This document shows positions 25,061 to 34,429 of a stretch of DNA of 64,000 bases, piece by piece. Position numbers and translations under genes: made by a program. Numbering within the stretch: position 1 is the first letter of the stretch; each line of letters begins with the position of its first letter. Where the stretch lies: contig JAJYAG010000005.1 in NCBI GenBank assembly GCA_021779665.1, positions 20,035 through 84,034 of the forward strand, given 5' to 3'. The notes under the pieces were generated by a model. The model worked only from the letters and a program-made list of their open reading frames with translations. It ran no database searches and was not told the origin of the DNA. Origin of the DNA: Bacteroidota bacterium. GTDB lineage: Bacteria; Bacteroidota; Bacteroidia; Bacteroidales; JAAUTT01.

Positions 25061-25687
25061 ATGACATTTTTCTTTATAGGCATAACCGTATTGATTTCAA
25101 TAATGGCTTTTAATCAGCCTGAGGTGTTTTCAAAACTTCAGCTAAACCCATACCAGGTTTATCATCGCAAAGAATGGTACAGACTCATCACGCACGGATT
25201 TGTACACGTAGACTGGATGCATCTTATCATTAATATGTTTGTGCTGTATTCCTTTGGACAGGGTATTGAGCGTCTTTTTCAGGAGCTTCAGGAGGCAGGT
25301 TATTTGAATTATTACCAATTATGGTATGCCGGATTTTATATAAGTGCGATAGTTATTGCTTCGCTGCTTTCAGTGGCCAAACATAAGGACGACCATTATT
25401 ACAACTCAGTGGGAGCTTCAGGGGCAGTTTCGGCCGCAGTTTTCTTTTTTATATTTTTCGATCCTTACAATAAGCTCTTACTTTTTGCCATCATACCCAT
25501 TCCAGGAATTGTTTTCGGTATCGCATACCTTATTTATTCACAATACATGAGCCGTAAAGGAAACGACAATGTAAACCACGATGCTCACTTTATAGGAGCC
25601 GTTTACGGTTTTTTATTCCCTCTTATAATAAAGGTATCTCTCATACATTATTTTATAGAAAATTTTTTAAAGTTCGATTTCTTTTAA
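25061..25687 (+). CDS. Rhomboid-family intramembrane serine protease
   Basis: The 208-residue protein has about six membrane helices. The family features are present: HVDWMHLIINMFVLYSFG (H-x4-H-x3-N segment), the catalytic serine motif VGASGAVSAAVF, and the catalytic histidine in DAHFIGAVYGFLF. There is no cytosolic extension. The substrate is unknown. It ends 21 bp before the GmhB-like phosphatase, so the two are probably cotranscribed. Confidence 0.92.
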   Translation: MTFFFIGITVLISIMAFNQPEVFSKLQLNPYQVYHRKEWYRLITHGFVHVDWMHLIINMFVLYSFGQGIERLFQELQEAGYLNYYQLWYAGFYISAIVIASLLSVAKHKDDHYYNSVGASGAVSAAVFFFIFFDPYNKLLLFAIIPIPGIVFGIAYLIYSQYMSRKGNDNVNHDAHFIGAVYGFLFPLIIKVSLIHYFIENFLKFDFF

Positions 25688-25708
25688 GAAAGAAGTAGCA
25701 ATTACAAT

Positions 25709-26191
25709 ATGTTAAACAAAGCAGTATTTTTTGACAGAGACGGTGTAATTAACCGTGAGAGAGGAGAATATACCTGGAGATTGGAAGATTTCACAATCAA
25801 CGAGGGATTAATTGAGTTTATGAAATTTGCTCAGGAGAAAGGATATTTACTAATTGTAATTTCTAACCAGGGAGGAATTCAAAGGGGGAAATACTCCTTA
25901 CATGATGTTGATATTGCTCATAATTATCTTAAAGAAGAATTAAAGAAAAACGGTGTGGAACTGGCAGACATTTATATTTGTCCGCACCACGATAAAACCG
26001 AAAGATGTTTTTGCCGCAAACCTCAGTCAATCATGCTGGAGAAAGCAATTGCCCGGTTCAATATTGATGTAACTAAATCGTTTTTCTTTGGCGACAGTGC
26101 AAGAGATGTAGAGGCCGGAAATGCTGTGAAAGTAAAAAGCATCCAGATAGAACCCAATTCGAGCCTGCTGAAATATCGGGATTTACTTTAA
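25709..26191 (+). CDS. gmhB: D-glycero-D-manno-heptose-1,7-bisphosphate 7-phosphatase-like HAD
   Basis: The 160-residue protein carries all HAD-IIIA motifs: FFDRDGVIN (nucleophile and acid Asp), VISNQGGIQRG, the zinc loop CPHHDKTERCFCRKP with C-x-H and C-x-C ligands, and FFGDSARDVEAG. This combination defines the GmhB/histidinol-phosphatase group; with no histidine genes nearby the heptose-phosphate (LPS core) role is more likely. It overlaps the convergent yqgE stop by 4 bp. Confidence 0.82.
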   Translation: MLNKAVFFDRDGVINRERGEYTWRLEDFTINEGLIEFMKFAQEKGYLLIVISNQGGIQRGKYSLHDVDIAHNYLKEELKKNGVELADIYICPHHDKTERCFCRKPQSIMLEKAIARFNIDVTKSFFFGDSARDVEAGNAVKVKSIQIEPNSSLLKYRDLL

Positions 26192-26775
26192 TTAAGGCCC
26201 GGATTTTCAGGGAAGTTCGACCAGATTTTATACTTTTCTCCTAAGGTGACCATGGTTTCCTTCCAGATATTTGTGTTGTGAACCATAATATTATTAGGTT
26301 TCACTTCTGTTACCAGCCACGAGTTGCTCTTCAGCTCACTTTCGAGCTGACCTGCCTGCCATCCGGAATAACCCAGGAAGAACCTTATTTGTGAAGGATG
26401 AATTTCGCGGGCAGCAATCATTTCTTTAATAATCTCAAATTCGCCACCCCAGTATATATTTCCAAAAACATGCTCCGAATTGGGTATTAAATCGCCCAAA
26501 GTATGCAAATAATGAATTGTATTTGTACTTACAGGTCCTCCAATTCCCACTGTAGCATTGAATTCCGGAAAATCTTCTATCACTTCGTTAATGGCAACAT
26601 CGAGGGTTTTATTCAAAACAAATCCGATAGACCCATCAGGAGTATATTCAGTAAGCAATACCAGCGAGCGTTTAAAATAAGTATCCTGTAAAAAAGGTTC
26701 TGCAACAAGCACCCGTCCCCGCAAAGGCTCCACCTTGTTATACTCTATCTTAAAAATATTAAAATCCAGTTCCAT
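26188..26775 (-). CDS. YqgE/AlgH family protein
   Basis: The 195-residue protein has the family blocks GRVLVAEPFLQDTYFKRSLV, LLTEYTPDGSIGFVLNK, IGGPVSTNTIHYLHTLGD and FFLGYSGWQAGQLESELKSN. YqgE proteins are soluble with no agreed function. The gene is monocistronic by context, converging on the gmhB-like gene with a 4-bp overlap. Confidence 0.95.
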   Translation of the reverse strand: MELDFNIFKIEYNKVEPLRGRVLVAEPFLQDTYFKRSLVLLTEYTPDGSIGFVLNKTLDVAINEVIEDFPEFNATVGIGGPVSTNTIHYLHTLGDLIPNSEHVFGNIYWGGEFEIIKEMIAAREIHPSQIRFFLGYSGWQAGQLESELKSNSWLVTEVKPNNIMVHNTNIWKETMVTLGEKYKIWSNFPENPGLN

Positions 26776-26892
26776 ATCCCTAACATTTAATCATCAGCAA
26801 ATAAGTGAAAAGCTGCAAAAAATGTACCTGTTATTAATCTAAATTACAACAAAATAATAAATGAATGAAAAAACTATAACCAATATCACCAC

Positions 26893-28599
26893 TTAAATGT
26901 TTCTGAGCTTGCTCTTTTTTATGCTAAACGAGAAATAAACTACTAAACCGGCTATTAACCATATTAAGAACCTTAACCAGTTCACATACCCTAATTCTGT
27001 CATCAAATAAAAGTTTGTCAATAAACCAAGAACCGGAATCAACGAATAGTTTTTCAGATATGTCCTTATGGTGACAAAAGTACTTAATAGAAAAAACACA
27101 AGGTATGGGATTTTATGCTTTAACACTTCCCATTCCTGATTGAAGTTAAGGTAATCACTCAGATTGTTTCCAGCTATAACAACAAGGGTTATTATAGTTC
27201 CGGCGTACAAAAGGGGAATTATATATTTTGCATTTATATAAACCATACGGAACGAACCATTATGAGGATTTTTATAATGACTAAGCTGTCCCGCACAAAC
27301 AATAACAAAGGCAAAAAGAGTTCCAATACTGGTAAGGTCAGTAACTTCGGTAAGGTTTAAAAATAATGAAGGAATGCCTACAACCAGACCGGTTATGATG
27401 GTCGAAAAAGCAGGCGTTCTGAACTTTGGATGGATTTTTCCGAATTTCTGAGGTAACAAACCGTCGCGACTCATGCTCATCCAGATGCGGGGCTGCCCTA
27501 ACTGAAAAACCAACAATACACTTGCCATTGCTACAATTGCACTTAAGGCAATGATTCCCGAAAACCATGGAAGATTAACTTTTTCGAACACAAACGATAG
27601 CGGATCGCCTACGGCAAGTTCCTTGTAGTGAACCATTCCTGTCAACACCAAAGTAATGGCAACATATAACAGGGTACAAATAATTAAGGAGTAAACCATT
27701 GCTTTAGGTAAATCGCGTTGCGGATTTTTACATTCCTCAGCTGTTGTCGAAATGGCATCGAAACCAATATAAGCAAAGAAAACGGCAGAAACTCCCTTAA
27801 GCACACCTGTTAATCCGTTGGGGGCGAAAGGTGACCAGTTGTCAGGATTAACGTAAAAACCTCCCACAGCAATCACAAGAATAATAACAAATACCTTTAG
27901 CAATACCAATATATTATTGGTTCTTTTACTCTCCTTGATACCAACATATACCAGCACCGTAATTAAAACCACAATAAGAAAGGCAGGTATATCGGCAATT
28001 AATCTGACTCCTGAAATCTGTGGAGCCTGGGTCCAGGCGAGGTATGCTTCGCGCAGGTACTGGGGCAGATTTTCAAGCGACGAGCCGCTTGCAAGCATAC
28101 CTGCAGCTTCGGTAAAGCCACGGGAAGCGCCAAAAAAATCGGTACACAGATAAAAAGGAATATGAATACTAAATCCCTTTAGAAAGCTGGTGAAATAATC
28201 ACTCCACGAAATAGCAACAGCAATGTTGCCTACTGAATATTCCATGAGTAAATCCCAGCCGATAATCCAGGCTATAAGTTCGCCCATGGATGCGTAAGCA
28301 TAAGTATATGCACTGCCGCTTATTGGTATTTTTGAAGCAAACTCAGCATAACATAATGCCGAAAAAGAACAGGCAATGGCTGTAAAAACAAATAAAAGAG
28401 AAACTGCAGGCCCCCCGTTTGAACTGGCATTGCCAATGGTGCCGAATATTCCTGCTCCAATAATCGCAGCAATCGCAAATGCAGTTATGTCTTTAAGAGA
28501 TAAATTCCGGGCGAGCGATGGCTGTCCCTGGTGTTCCAATTCCGAATCGGAGAGTATTTGATCTATAGGTTTTTTGCGAAAAAGCTGCTTTAAATCCAC
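26893..28599 (-). CDS. Amino-acid permease (APC superfamily)
   Basis: The 568-residue protein has a ~40-residue cytosolic N-terminus and about 14 hydrophobic segments. The first helix carries the APC signature AIIGAGIFGTIGNASSNGGP and helix 6 the FFAYIGFDAISTTAEECKNP motif typical of the cationic amino-acid transporter subfamily. It imports amino acids across the inner membrane; the substrate cannot be read from sequence. It starts 43 bp after the E1 fusion gene on the same strand; a branched-chain keto-acid link is possible but speculative. Confidence 0.9.
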   Translation of the reverse strand: MDLKQLFRKKPIDQILSDSELEHQGQPSLARNLSLKDITAFAIAAIIGAGIFGTIGNASSNGGPAVSLLFVFTAIACSFSALCYAEFASKIPISGSAYTYAYASMGELIAWIIGWDLLMEYSVGNIAVAISWSDYFTSFLKGFSIHIPFYLCTDFFGASRGFTEAAGMLASGSSLENLPQYLREAYLAWTQAPQISGVRLIADIPAFLIVVLITVLVYVGIKESKRTNNILVLLKVFVIILVIAVGGFYVNPDNWSPFAPNGLTGVLKGVSAVFFAYIGFDAISTTAEECKNPQRDLPKAMVYSLIICTLLYVAITLVLTGMVHYKELAVGDPLSFVFEKVNLPWFSGIIALSAIVAMASVLLVFQLGQPRIWMSMSRDGLLPQKFGKIHPKFRTPAFSTIITGLVVGIPSLFLNLTEVTDLTSIGTLFAFVIVCAGQLSHYKNPHNGSFRMVYINAKYIIPLLYAGTIITLVVIAGNNLSDYLNFNQEWEVLKHKIPYLVFFLLSTFVTIRTYLKNYSLIPVLGLLTNFYLMTELGYVNWLRFLIWLIAGLVVYFSFSIKKSKLRNI

Positions 28600-28642
28600 A
28601 CTTTAAAATTTAGACGACCAAAATAACCCTTTTTTGGATATT

Positions 28643-31096
28643 CTAATATAGCCGCTTAAATTTAGTGGGGTGCAAAGTTTGCATCATCTGGTAAATCCGA
28701 TCGAAAACATCTTCGGCATTGGGGTTGGAAAAATAATCCCCATCTGTTGAATAAGCCGGACGATGCTCCTCGCCGGTTATGGTCAATGGTGCAGTTTCGA
28801 GATATTGAAAAGCGTCCTGTTCTTCCAGAACCTTTTGCAGCATAAATGCCGAGGCTCCTCCGGGAACGTCTTCATCGAAAAACACTACTTTATGAGTTTT
28901 CTGTACCGATTTCAGAATTGAATGATGTAAATCGAACGGTAACAAGGTCTGGATATCTATAAGTTCAACCGAGATACCAAATTCTTTTAACTGCGCTACT
29001 ACTTCCAGGGCGATTTTCACACACGATCCGTAAGTTACCAGGGTCACATCTGAGCCTTCAGTAAGAAATTCAGGTTCGCCAAGCGGAACGGTAAACTCTC
29101 CGATGTTATCAGGACAAATTTCCTTCAAACGATAACCATTGAGGGGTTCGATAACAATTGCAGGATCATCGGCCTGCATTAAAGTATTATACATTCCGGC
29201 AGCCTGAACCATATTGCGCGGCACACAAACATATATTCCCCGGAGCGAGCTTATCACCATTCCCATAGGAGATCCTGAGTGCCATATACCTTCGAGCCGG
29301 TGACCACGGGTAGATATGATTACCGGTGCTACCTGCCTTCCTTTCGTCCGCCAGTGCGTGCATGCCAGATCGTCGCTGAGGGTTTGAAGCGCATACAAGA
29401 GATAATCGAAGTATTGAATCTCCACAATGGGGCGCATTCCTCGCAAGGCCATACCAATGCCCTGCCCCAGAATGGTGGCTTCGCGGATTCCGGTATCAGT
29501 AACACGCAATTCACCATACTTAAGCTGAAGTCCTTCGAGTGTTTGGTTCACGCCGCCAATTTTGCCAACATCTTCACCAAAAACCGAAAGCAAAGGGTAT
29601 TTTTCAAAAAGCTTATCAAAATTTTCTCTGATAATTTCTCTTCCGTTCAGAATTTGGGAGCCTTCGGTAAAAACAGGCACTACCTCTTTTACATTCAAAG
29701 CTGAACGCGAAGTTTCGTTATGCAAACAACTACTATAATTATCGGCATTCTCATATTCCTTCACCTGAATCCAGGCACGGAGCCTTTCTTTCATCCCTCC
29801 CGGTGCTGCACACCCTGAACAAACCTGCCGGATAACTTTCTTTGCTGCGCTTAGAATATCCTTGCGGATAGGAAATTTAACGGCCGCGAGTTCAGTAACG
29901 ATAGCATCAATTTTTGACTGACTCTCCCCTGAAACGCATGTGCAGTTTTTATTCTTTATAAGGCTCAGAAGCTCTTCCTTTTCCCGAATCAACGGGGTTG
30001 TAAATATTTTCCAGCCCTCTTCCCTACCCTTGCGGGCGTCGTCGGCAGCTTTTTCTTCGATGGAGCCAAGAACTTTCTGATCAGCAAGATTATTCTCCAG
30101 CAGCCATTCTTTCATCTTTTTCAGTGGATCAAAATCGGCCTCCCACTCCAGACGCTCTTTGGACTTATAACGCTCATGGGAACCCGAGGTGGAATGTCCC
30201 AGGGGCTGTGTCAATTCAATTATATGAAACAGAACAGGAACATGGTCGCGACGACAAATCTCAACACCTTCTTTAAAGGTATTGACCAGTTCCTGATAAT
30301 CCCAGCCACGAGCCCTAAATATCTTTATTCCATTATGATGGTCATCCGCTTCAAATCCTTTAAGCGCTTCTGAAATACTCGATTTGGTGGTCTGATACAT
30401 TTTTGGAACAGAAATTCCATATCCATCGTCCCATACAGCTATAGCAAGTGGCACCTGCAAAACGCCGGCCGCATTGATAGTTTCAAAAAAATGGCCTTCT
30501 GAAGTTGCAGCATCGCCAATGGTCCCGAAAGCAACTTCGTTACCCTGATCCGAAAGTTTTGTGTATTGTTCGAGTTCCTTATTCTTACGGAAAAGCTTAG
30601 AAGCATAAGCCAAACCAACAAGTCGGGGCATTTGACCAGCGGTTGGAGAAATATCGCCTGCGGTATTTTTCTGTGCCATCAGGTCCAGAAACTCACCGTC
30701 GGGAGAATAATTTGCAGATGCAAAGTGATTATTGAAGTTACGTCCGCTACTTGCAGGATTATTTTCGGTATTGGTTTCGCCATACATCTGAAGAAAAAAC
30801 TCGGCAGGTGTAAGATTTCCAATGGCTAACATAAAAGTCTGATCGCGATAATAGCCAGAACGCCAATCGCCATTACGAAAGCTTTTAGCCATGGCAATCT
30901 GTGCCAACTCCTTGCCATCTCCAAAAATCCCGAATTTAGCTTTACCGTTCAGTACTTCTTTACGTCCAATAACACTGAGATTACGGCTTAACTGAGCCAG
31001 ATAGTAATCGTCCAGTACTTCATGAATATTGATATCCTTTGATGTTACTCTGCTATTCTTAACTTTCATTGATAGCTTTGCTGTTGTCTCGTTCAT
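28643..31096 (-). CDS. 2-oxo acid dehydrogenase E1, alpha-beta fusion
   Basis: The 817-residue protein fuses both E1 subunits. The alpha half (to about 450) has DQTFMLAIGNLTPAEFFLQM and the thiamine-diphosphate motif GDAATSEGHFFE...VWDDGYGIS; the beta half (from about 475) has VFGEDVGKIGGVNQTLEGLQ, TDTGIREATILGQGIGMALR and QVAPVIISTRGHRLEGIWHS. It decarboxylates a 2-oxo acid (branched-chain or pyruvate type) and passes the acyl group to a lipoyl E2. No E2 or E3 is in the window, as is common for this Bacteroidota fusion. A 582-bp gap precedes it. Confidence 0.92.
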   Translation of the reverse strand: MNETTAKLSMKVKNSRVTSKDINIHEVLDDYYLAQLSRNLSVIGRKEVLNGKAKFGIFGDGKELAQIAMAKSFRNGDWRSGYYRDQTFMLAIGNLTPAEFFLQMYGETNTENNPASSGRNFNNHFASANYSPDGEFLDLMAQKNTAGDISPTAGQMPRLVGLAYASKLFRKNKELEQYTKLSDQGNEVAFGTIGDAATSEGHFFETINAAGVLQVPLAIAVWDDGYGISVPKMYQTTKSSISEALKGFEADDHHNGIKIFRARGWDYQELVNTFKEGVEICRRDHVPVLFHIIELTQPLGHSTSGSHERYKSKERLEWEADFDPLKKMKEWLLENNLADQKVLGSIEEKAADDARKGREEGWKIFTTPLIREKEELLSLIKNKNCTCVSGESQSKIDAIVTELAAVKFPIRKDILSAAKKVIRQVCSGCAAPGGMKERLRAWIQVKEYENADNYSSCLHNETSRSALNVKEVVPVFTEGSQILNGREIIRENFDKLFEKYPLLSVFGEDVGKIGGVNQTLEGLQLKYGELRVTDTGIREATILGQGIGMALRGMRPIVEIQYFDYLLYALQTLSDDLACTHWRTKGRQVAPVIISTRGHRLEGIWHSGSPMGMVISSLRGIYVCVPRNMVQAAGMYNTLMQADDPAIVIEPLNGYRLKEICPDNIGEFTVPLGEPEFLTEGSDVTLVTYGSCVKIALEVVAQLKEFGISVELIDIQTLLPFDLHHSILKSVQKTHKVVFFDEDVPGGASAFMLQKVLEEQDAFQYLETAPLTITGEEHRPAYSTDGDYFSNPNAEDVFDRIYQMMQTLHPTKFKRLY

Positions 31097-31441
31097 GCAA
31101 AATTAATCGGTTTACACGTAAATTTATATAAACACTACTTATTAGGATTTGTTGATGAAGCCTAAGAATAATGCCTCTTATAAATGATTTTTTGATTCAA
31201 AACAAACCTTAATATTTTCAACGTATTGTATTATTGTTATTTAAATTTTTGCTCCTTTAAATTACGAAGAAAAACTTAAGAATACAAACTGTAGGAAACT
31301 CATGAAAGTGCTATTACTAATGGATTCTAAGATTCAGTGTGTTATATAACATACAAGGTCATGTATTTGGTAATATTAAAATCGTTTACTTTGATTCCGT
31401 CAAATAAATAAGTTATTTATCTGACTTGCGTTTAAAAATGA

Positions 31442-31543
31442 AATAATAAGGACGGAACCTGGAAGACAGCATTGCAACTACTAACTAACTACACCGTTTA
31501 AATTACAGCCTAACCAGAACATCCAGGTTTCCACCTTATTATT
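31442..31543. repeat. 102-bp element with 21-bp inverted ends
   Basis: AATAATAAGGACGGAACCTG followed by G pairs with CCAGGTTTCCACCTTATTAT followed by T, with 60 bp between. The arms differ at a two-base site and one bulge. It could be a small MITE or a structured RNA element. Confidence 0.5.
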
Positions 31544-31626
31544 CCGAGAGACTTCCAAAACAAAAAATCACAAACTTTTTTAATAATTGCAGCAGGCGTT
31601 AACTGACTGATGAATTAAAATAGCAC

Positions 31627-31655
31627 AAAAAAAGTGCGCCGTTTTGACGCACTTT
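31627..31655 (-). terminator. Terminator of the kduI-kduD operon
   Basis: AAAGTGCG...CGCACTTT (8-bp stem) is followed by T residues on the minus strand, 24 bp after the kduD stop. Confidence 0.85.
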
Positions 31656-31678
31656 GATATATTTCTTTACGATAAAAT

Positions 31679-32467
31679 CTATTCGTTAGAAGGTTTACCG
31701 ATGGTTGCCAGGATACCGCCATCCACATAAAGAATGTGACCGTTTACAAAATCGGATGCCTTTGAAGATAAGAATATCGCAGCACCGCTCAAATCCTCAG
31801 GATCACCCCAACGACCTGCCGGAGTCCTGCTGATAATAAATTCGTTGAACGGATGGCCGTCAACACGGATGGGAGCTGTTTGGGAAGTTGCAAAATAGCC
31901 CGGGCCAATACCATTTACCTGGATGTTGAACTTACCCCATTCGGTAGCCATATTTTTGGTAAGCATTTTTAAGCCACCTTTCGCAGCAGCATAGGCGCTC
32001 ACGGTATCGCGACCGAGTTCGCTCATCATAGAACATATGTTAATGATTTTACCGCGCTTACGTTGAATCATGTATTTACCCACATGTTTCGACATAATAA
32101 ATGGCCCTGTTAAATCAATTTTGATAACTTGCTCCCAATCGGCAACTTCCATTTCAACCATCGGGATTCTCTTTATAATACCGGCGTTGTTGACAAGAAT
32201 TTCAATTGGCCCAACTTCCTTTTCAATTTTTTCGATATGAGTTTTAACAGCAGCTTCCTCAGTTACATCAAAAACATAACCATGCACTTTGAAACCAGCT
32301 TCAGCGTATTCCTTTATAGCGTTGTCAAGTTTTTCTTTGGAGATATCGTTTACAACAAGTTGAGCACCTGCTTTAGCTAATGCCAAAGCCATCGACATTC
32401 CTAAACCGTGGGTTGCACCTGTTACCAGAGCTGTCTTTCCCTTTAAACTAAATAATTGTTCTATCAT
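31679..32467 (-). CDS. kduD: 2-deoxy-D-gluconate 3-dehydrogenase / gluconate 5-dehydrogenase-type SDR
   Basis: The 262-residue classical short-chain dehydrogenase has the nucleotide motif VTGATHGLGMSMA, the NNAG motif (LVNNAGIIKR), and the Ser-Tyr-Lys triad in INICSMMSELGRDTVSAYAA followed by AKGG. It lies 21 bp after kduI, the standard pairing for conversion of 3-deoxy-hexulosonate to 2-keto-3-deoxygluconate. Databases often call such proteins gluconate 5-dehydrogenase; the KduD role here rests on the neighbour. Confidence 0.85.
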   Translation of the reverse strand: MIEQLFSLKGKTALVTGATHGLGMSMALALAKAGAQLVVNDISKEKLDNAIKEYAEAGFKVHGYVFDVTEEAAVKTHIEKIEKEVGPIEILVNNAGIIKRIPMVEMEVADWEQVIKIDLTGPFIMSKHVGKYMIQRKRGKIINICSMMSELGRDTVSAYAAAKGGLKMLTKNMATEWGKFNIQVNGIGPGYFATSQTAPIRVDGHPFNEFIISRTPAGRWGDPEDLSGAAIFLSSKASDFVNGHILYVDGGILATIGKPSNE

Positions 32468-32488
32468 AATTTGAATTTTAAAGTCTGT

Positions 32489-33327
32489 TTATTTTAACTG
32501 ATCGGCTGTAACGCTGTCCATATCACCATAATCGAGGTTTTCACCTGCCATACCCCAAATGAAGGTATAGTTGGCGGTTCCGGCAGCAGAGTGAATTGAC
32601 CATGACGGAGAAAGTACAGCTTCATTATTTTGCATCCAGATGTGACGCGTCTCATCAGTTTTGCCCATAAAATGGCAGATAGCCTGTTTTTCAGGAACTT
32701 CGAAATAGAAATAAGCTTCCATACGGCGGTTATGGGTGTGAGGAGGCATTGTATTCCAAACACTGCCTGGCTTGAGCTCTGTCATCCCCATTTGCAATTG
32801 ACAGGTTTCAACAACTTCTCGAACAAGGAGCTTGTTAATTTTACGGGCGTTTGACAATTCAGGAGAGCCTGGTTCCATGGTTATAGCATCAGCAAGGGTT
32901 ACCTTCCGGTTAGGAAAAGATTTATGTGCAGGTGCTGAATTCAAATACAAACAAGCAGGCTTGTTCTTATCGGCACTTTCAAAATAAACTTCTTTATTAC
33001 CAGCCCCCAGGTAAAGAGCCTCTTTATAGTTGAGTGTATAAACCGTTCCATCTACAGTTATTGAAGCAGTACCTCCTACATTAATAATACCCATTTCTCT
33101 TCTTTCGAGAAAGAAGGCTGATTTGAGAGGATCGATGGTTTCGAGTTTTAACTTCTGGATGGGCATTGCCCCTCCCACCATATAACGATCGTAAAGTGAA
33201 TAAACCCACTTTACTGTATCGCCGGTAAATAATGCAGGCACTAAAATTCCTGACGGATCCTATCCGTTGTATAATGTTTAAAATCCTCAGGGTGAGAAGC
33301 GTATCGCAATTCGAAAACAGTATTCAT
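32489..33327 (-). pseudogene. kduI: 5-keto-4-deoxyuronate isomerase gene with -1 frameshift
   Basis: The track reports only 250 residues starting at a GTG. Upstream, the ATG at 33327 opens 28 codons ending TTDRIRQEF that match the KduI N-terminus, then hits TAG. Adding one T to the TTTT run (33243-33246 on the plus strand) joins the frames as RQEF-LVPALFTGDTVKWVY, as in E. coli KduI (RNEFLVEKVF). The rest is a complete cupin enzyme with zinc ligands in MPPHTHNRRMEAYFYF and SWSIHSAAG, and GGAMPI. The total of about 279 codons equals the family length. Either a real frameshift or a homopolymer error. Confidence 0.85.
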
Positions 33328-33341
33328 AAAAGAAATTTTAA

Positions 33342-33361
33342 TTGAACAATCGATTGTTCAA
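33342..33361. promoter_or_regulatory. LacI-type operator upstream of kduI
   Basis: TTGAACAATCGATTGTTCAA is a perfect 20-bp palindrome with the central CpG step typical of LacI-family operators. It lies 15 bp upstream of the kduI ATG and shares CAATCGATTG with the site at 35569-35580. Confidence 0.8.
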
Positions 33362-33391
33362 AATTAGAAAATTATAATTTACTTTTTTATT

Positions 33392-34429
33392 TTATTTCAA
33401 TTTTTTTGAAGATTCTCTTATAATTAAATCCGGAGTAAGCATTATGCGCTTAGATACATAAGGGTTTCCGTGTAATTCAAGTTCTTCAAAAAAAAGTTTT
33501 GCAGCAGCCTGCCCTACTTCACGACTGTGTTGATCAACTGATGATAACGAAGGCGTAATCATGGATGCATAAGGTTCATTGGCGAAACCAACCACAGCAA
33601 CATCCTCCGGAATCCGGACGCCTTTTTCTTTGAGAGCCATTATAGCTCCCAGCGCTGAAAAGTCGGAAGCAGAAAAAATACCATCGGGCACGGGTTTAAA
33701 CTTCAGCATTTTTGCAACTGCTTCTGCTCCTTTGTCCTTAGTGATTGTATCTTTAATGTGCAGCTTTTCATCATACGGAATCCCATGATCTTCCAGGGCG
33801 GCTTTGTACCCTTTGAACCGGTTTGCATAAATACTAACGTTCAAAGGACCGCTGAAATGAACGATCCGTCGGCATCCCTGCTGAATGAGGTGTGAAGTTG
33901 CCATGTGGGCTCCTAACATGTCGTCAATCTCAACTTTGCTTGCATCCACGTTTTGAGTGCTGCGGTCGAAAAATATCAAAGGAACACCTTTTTCTATGGT
34001 TTGATTGAGATGATTAACGCAACTGGTTCCGGAAGCCAAAGAAACAAGTAAACCATCAACTTTACCATTAATGAGGGTTTCAACAATGTTTTTTTCTTTG
34101 TCTTCCTGATCATAGCTTTGACAAATCAAAACATTGTAACCTGCCTGAGATGCAACATCTTCAATACCGCCAATTACCGAGGAGAAGAAGTTACGGTCTA
34201 TACGGGGTATAACTATTCCAATCGTGTTTCCGTGCCCCTTTCTCAAACTTGAGGCAATAAAATTCGGCTGGTAATTTAACTTTTCAGCTAAATTCAGAAC
34301 AGCTTTTTTCATGGCCTGGCTTATACGAGGGTGATCCTGCAAAGCCCTCGATACAGTGGATGCAGTTGTATTTAGCTGCTTCGCTATATCGTGAATGGTA
34401 ACTTTGGTTTTTTTTCTGGTCCTGTTCAT
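33392..34429 (-). CDS. LacI-family transcriptional regulator (second of a pair)
   Basis: The 345-residue protein has an N-terminal LacI helix-turn-helix (VTIHDIAKQLNTTASTVSRA followed by LQDHPRISQ), hinge segment LNYQPNFIASSLRKG and a periplasmic-binding-like sensor domain (IGIVIPRIDRNFFSSVIGGI, FSASDFSALGAIMALKEKGV, LSSVDQHSREVGQAAAKLFF). Its ATG overlaps the stop of the upstream LacI gene by 4 bp (ATGA), so the two are translationally coupled. Expected to control the adjacent sugar genes. Confidence 0.93.
   Translation of the reverse strand: MNRTRKKTKVTIHDIAKQLNTTASTVSRALQDHPRISQAMKKAVLNLAEKLNYQPNFIASSLRKGHGNTIGIVIPRIDRNFFSSVIGGIEDVASQAGYNVLICQSYDQEDKEKNIVETLINGKVDGLLVSLASGTSCVNHLNQTIEKGVPLIFFDRSTQNVDASKVEIDDMLGAHMATSHLIQQGCRRIVHFSGPLNVSIYANRFKGYKAALEDHGIPYDEKLHIKDTITKDKGAEAVAKMLKFKPVPDGIFSASDFSALGAIMALKEKGVRIPEDVAVVGFANEPYASMITPSLSSVDQHSREVGQAAAKLFFEELELHGNPYVSKRIMLTPDLIIRESSKKLK

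Larger units (their letters stand above)
31097..31678. other. 582-bp gap between kduD and the E1 fusion gene
   Basis: AT-rich sequence with no open frame of note. It holds the E1 promoter region at the right, an inverted-repeat element at 31442-31543 and the kdu terminator next to kduD. Confidence 0.6.

Noticed and set aside
32494-32763. 89-residue minus-strand ORF within kduI
   Set aside because: A different frame of the same strand under the well-supported KduI sequence.
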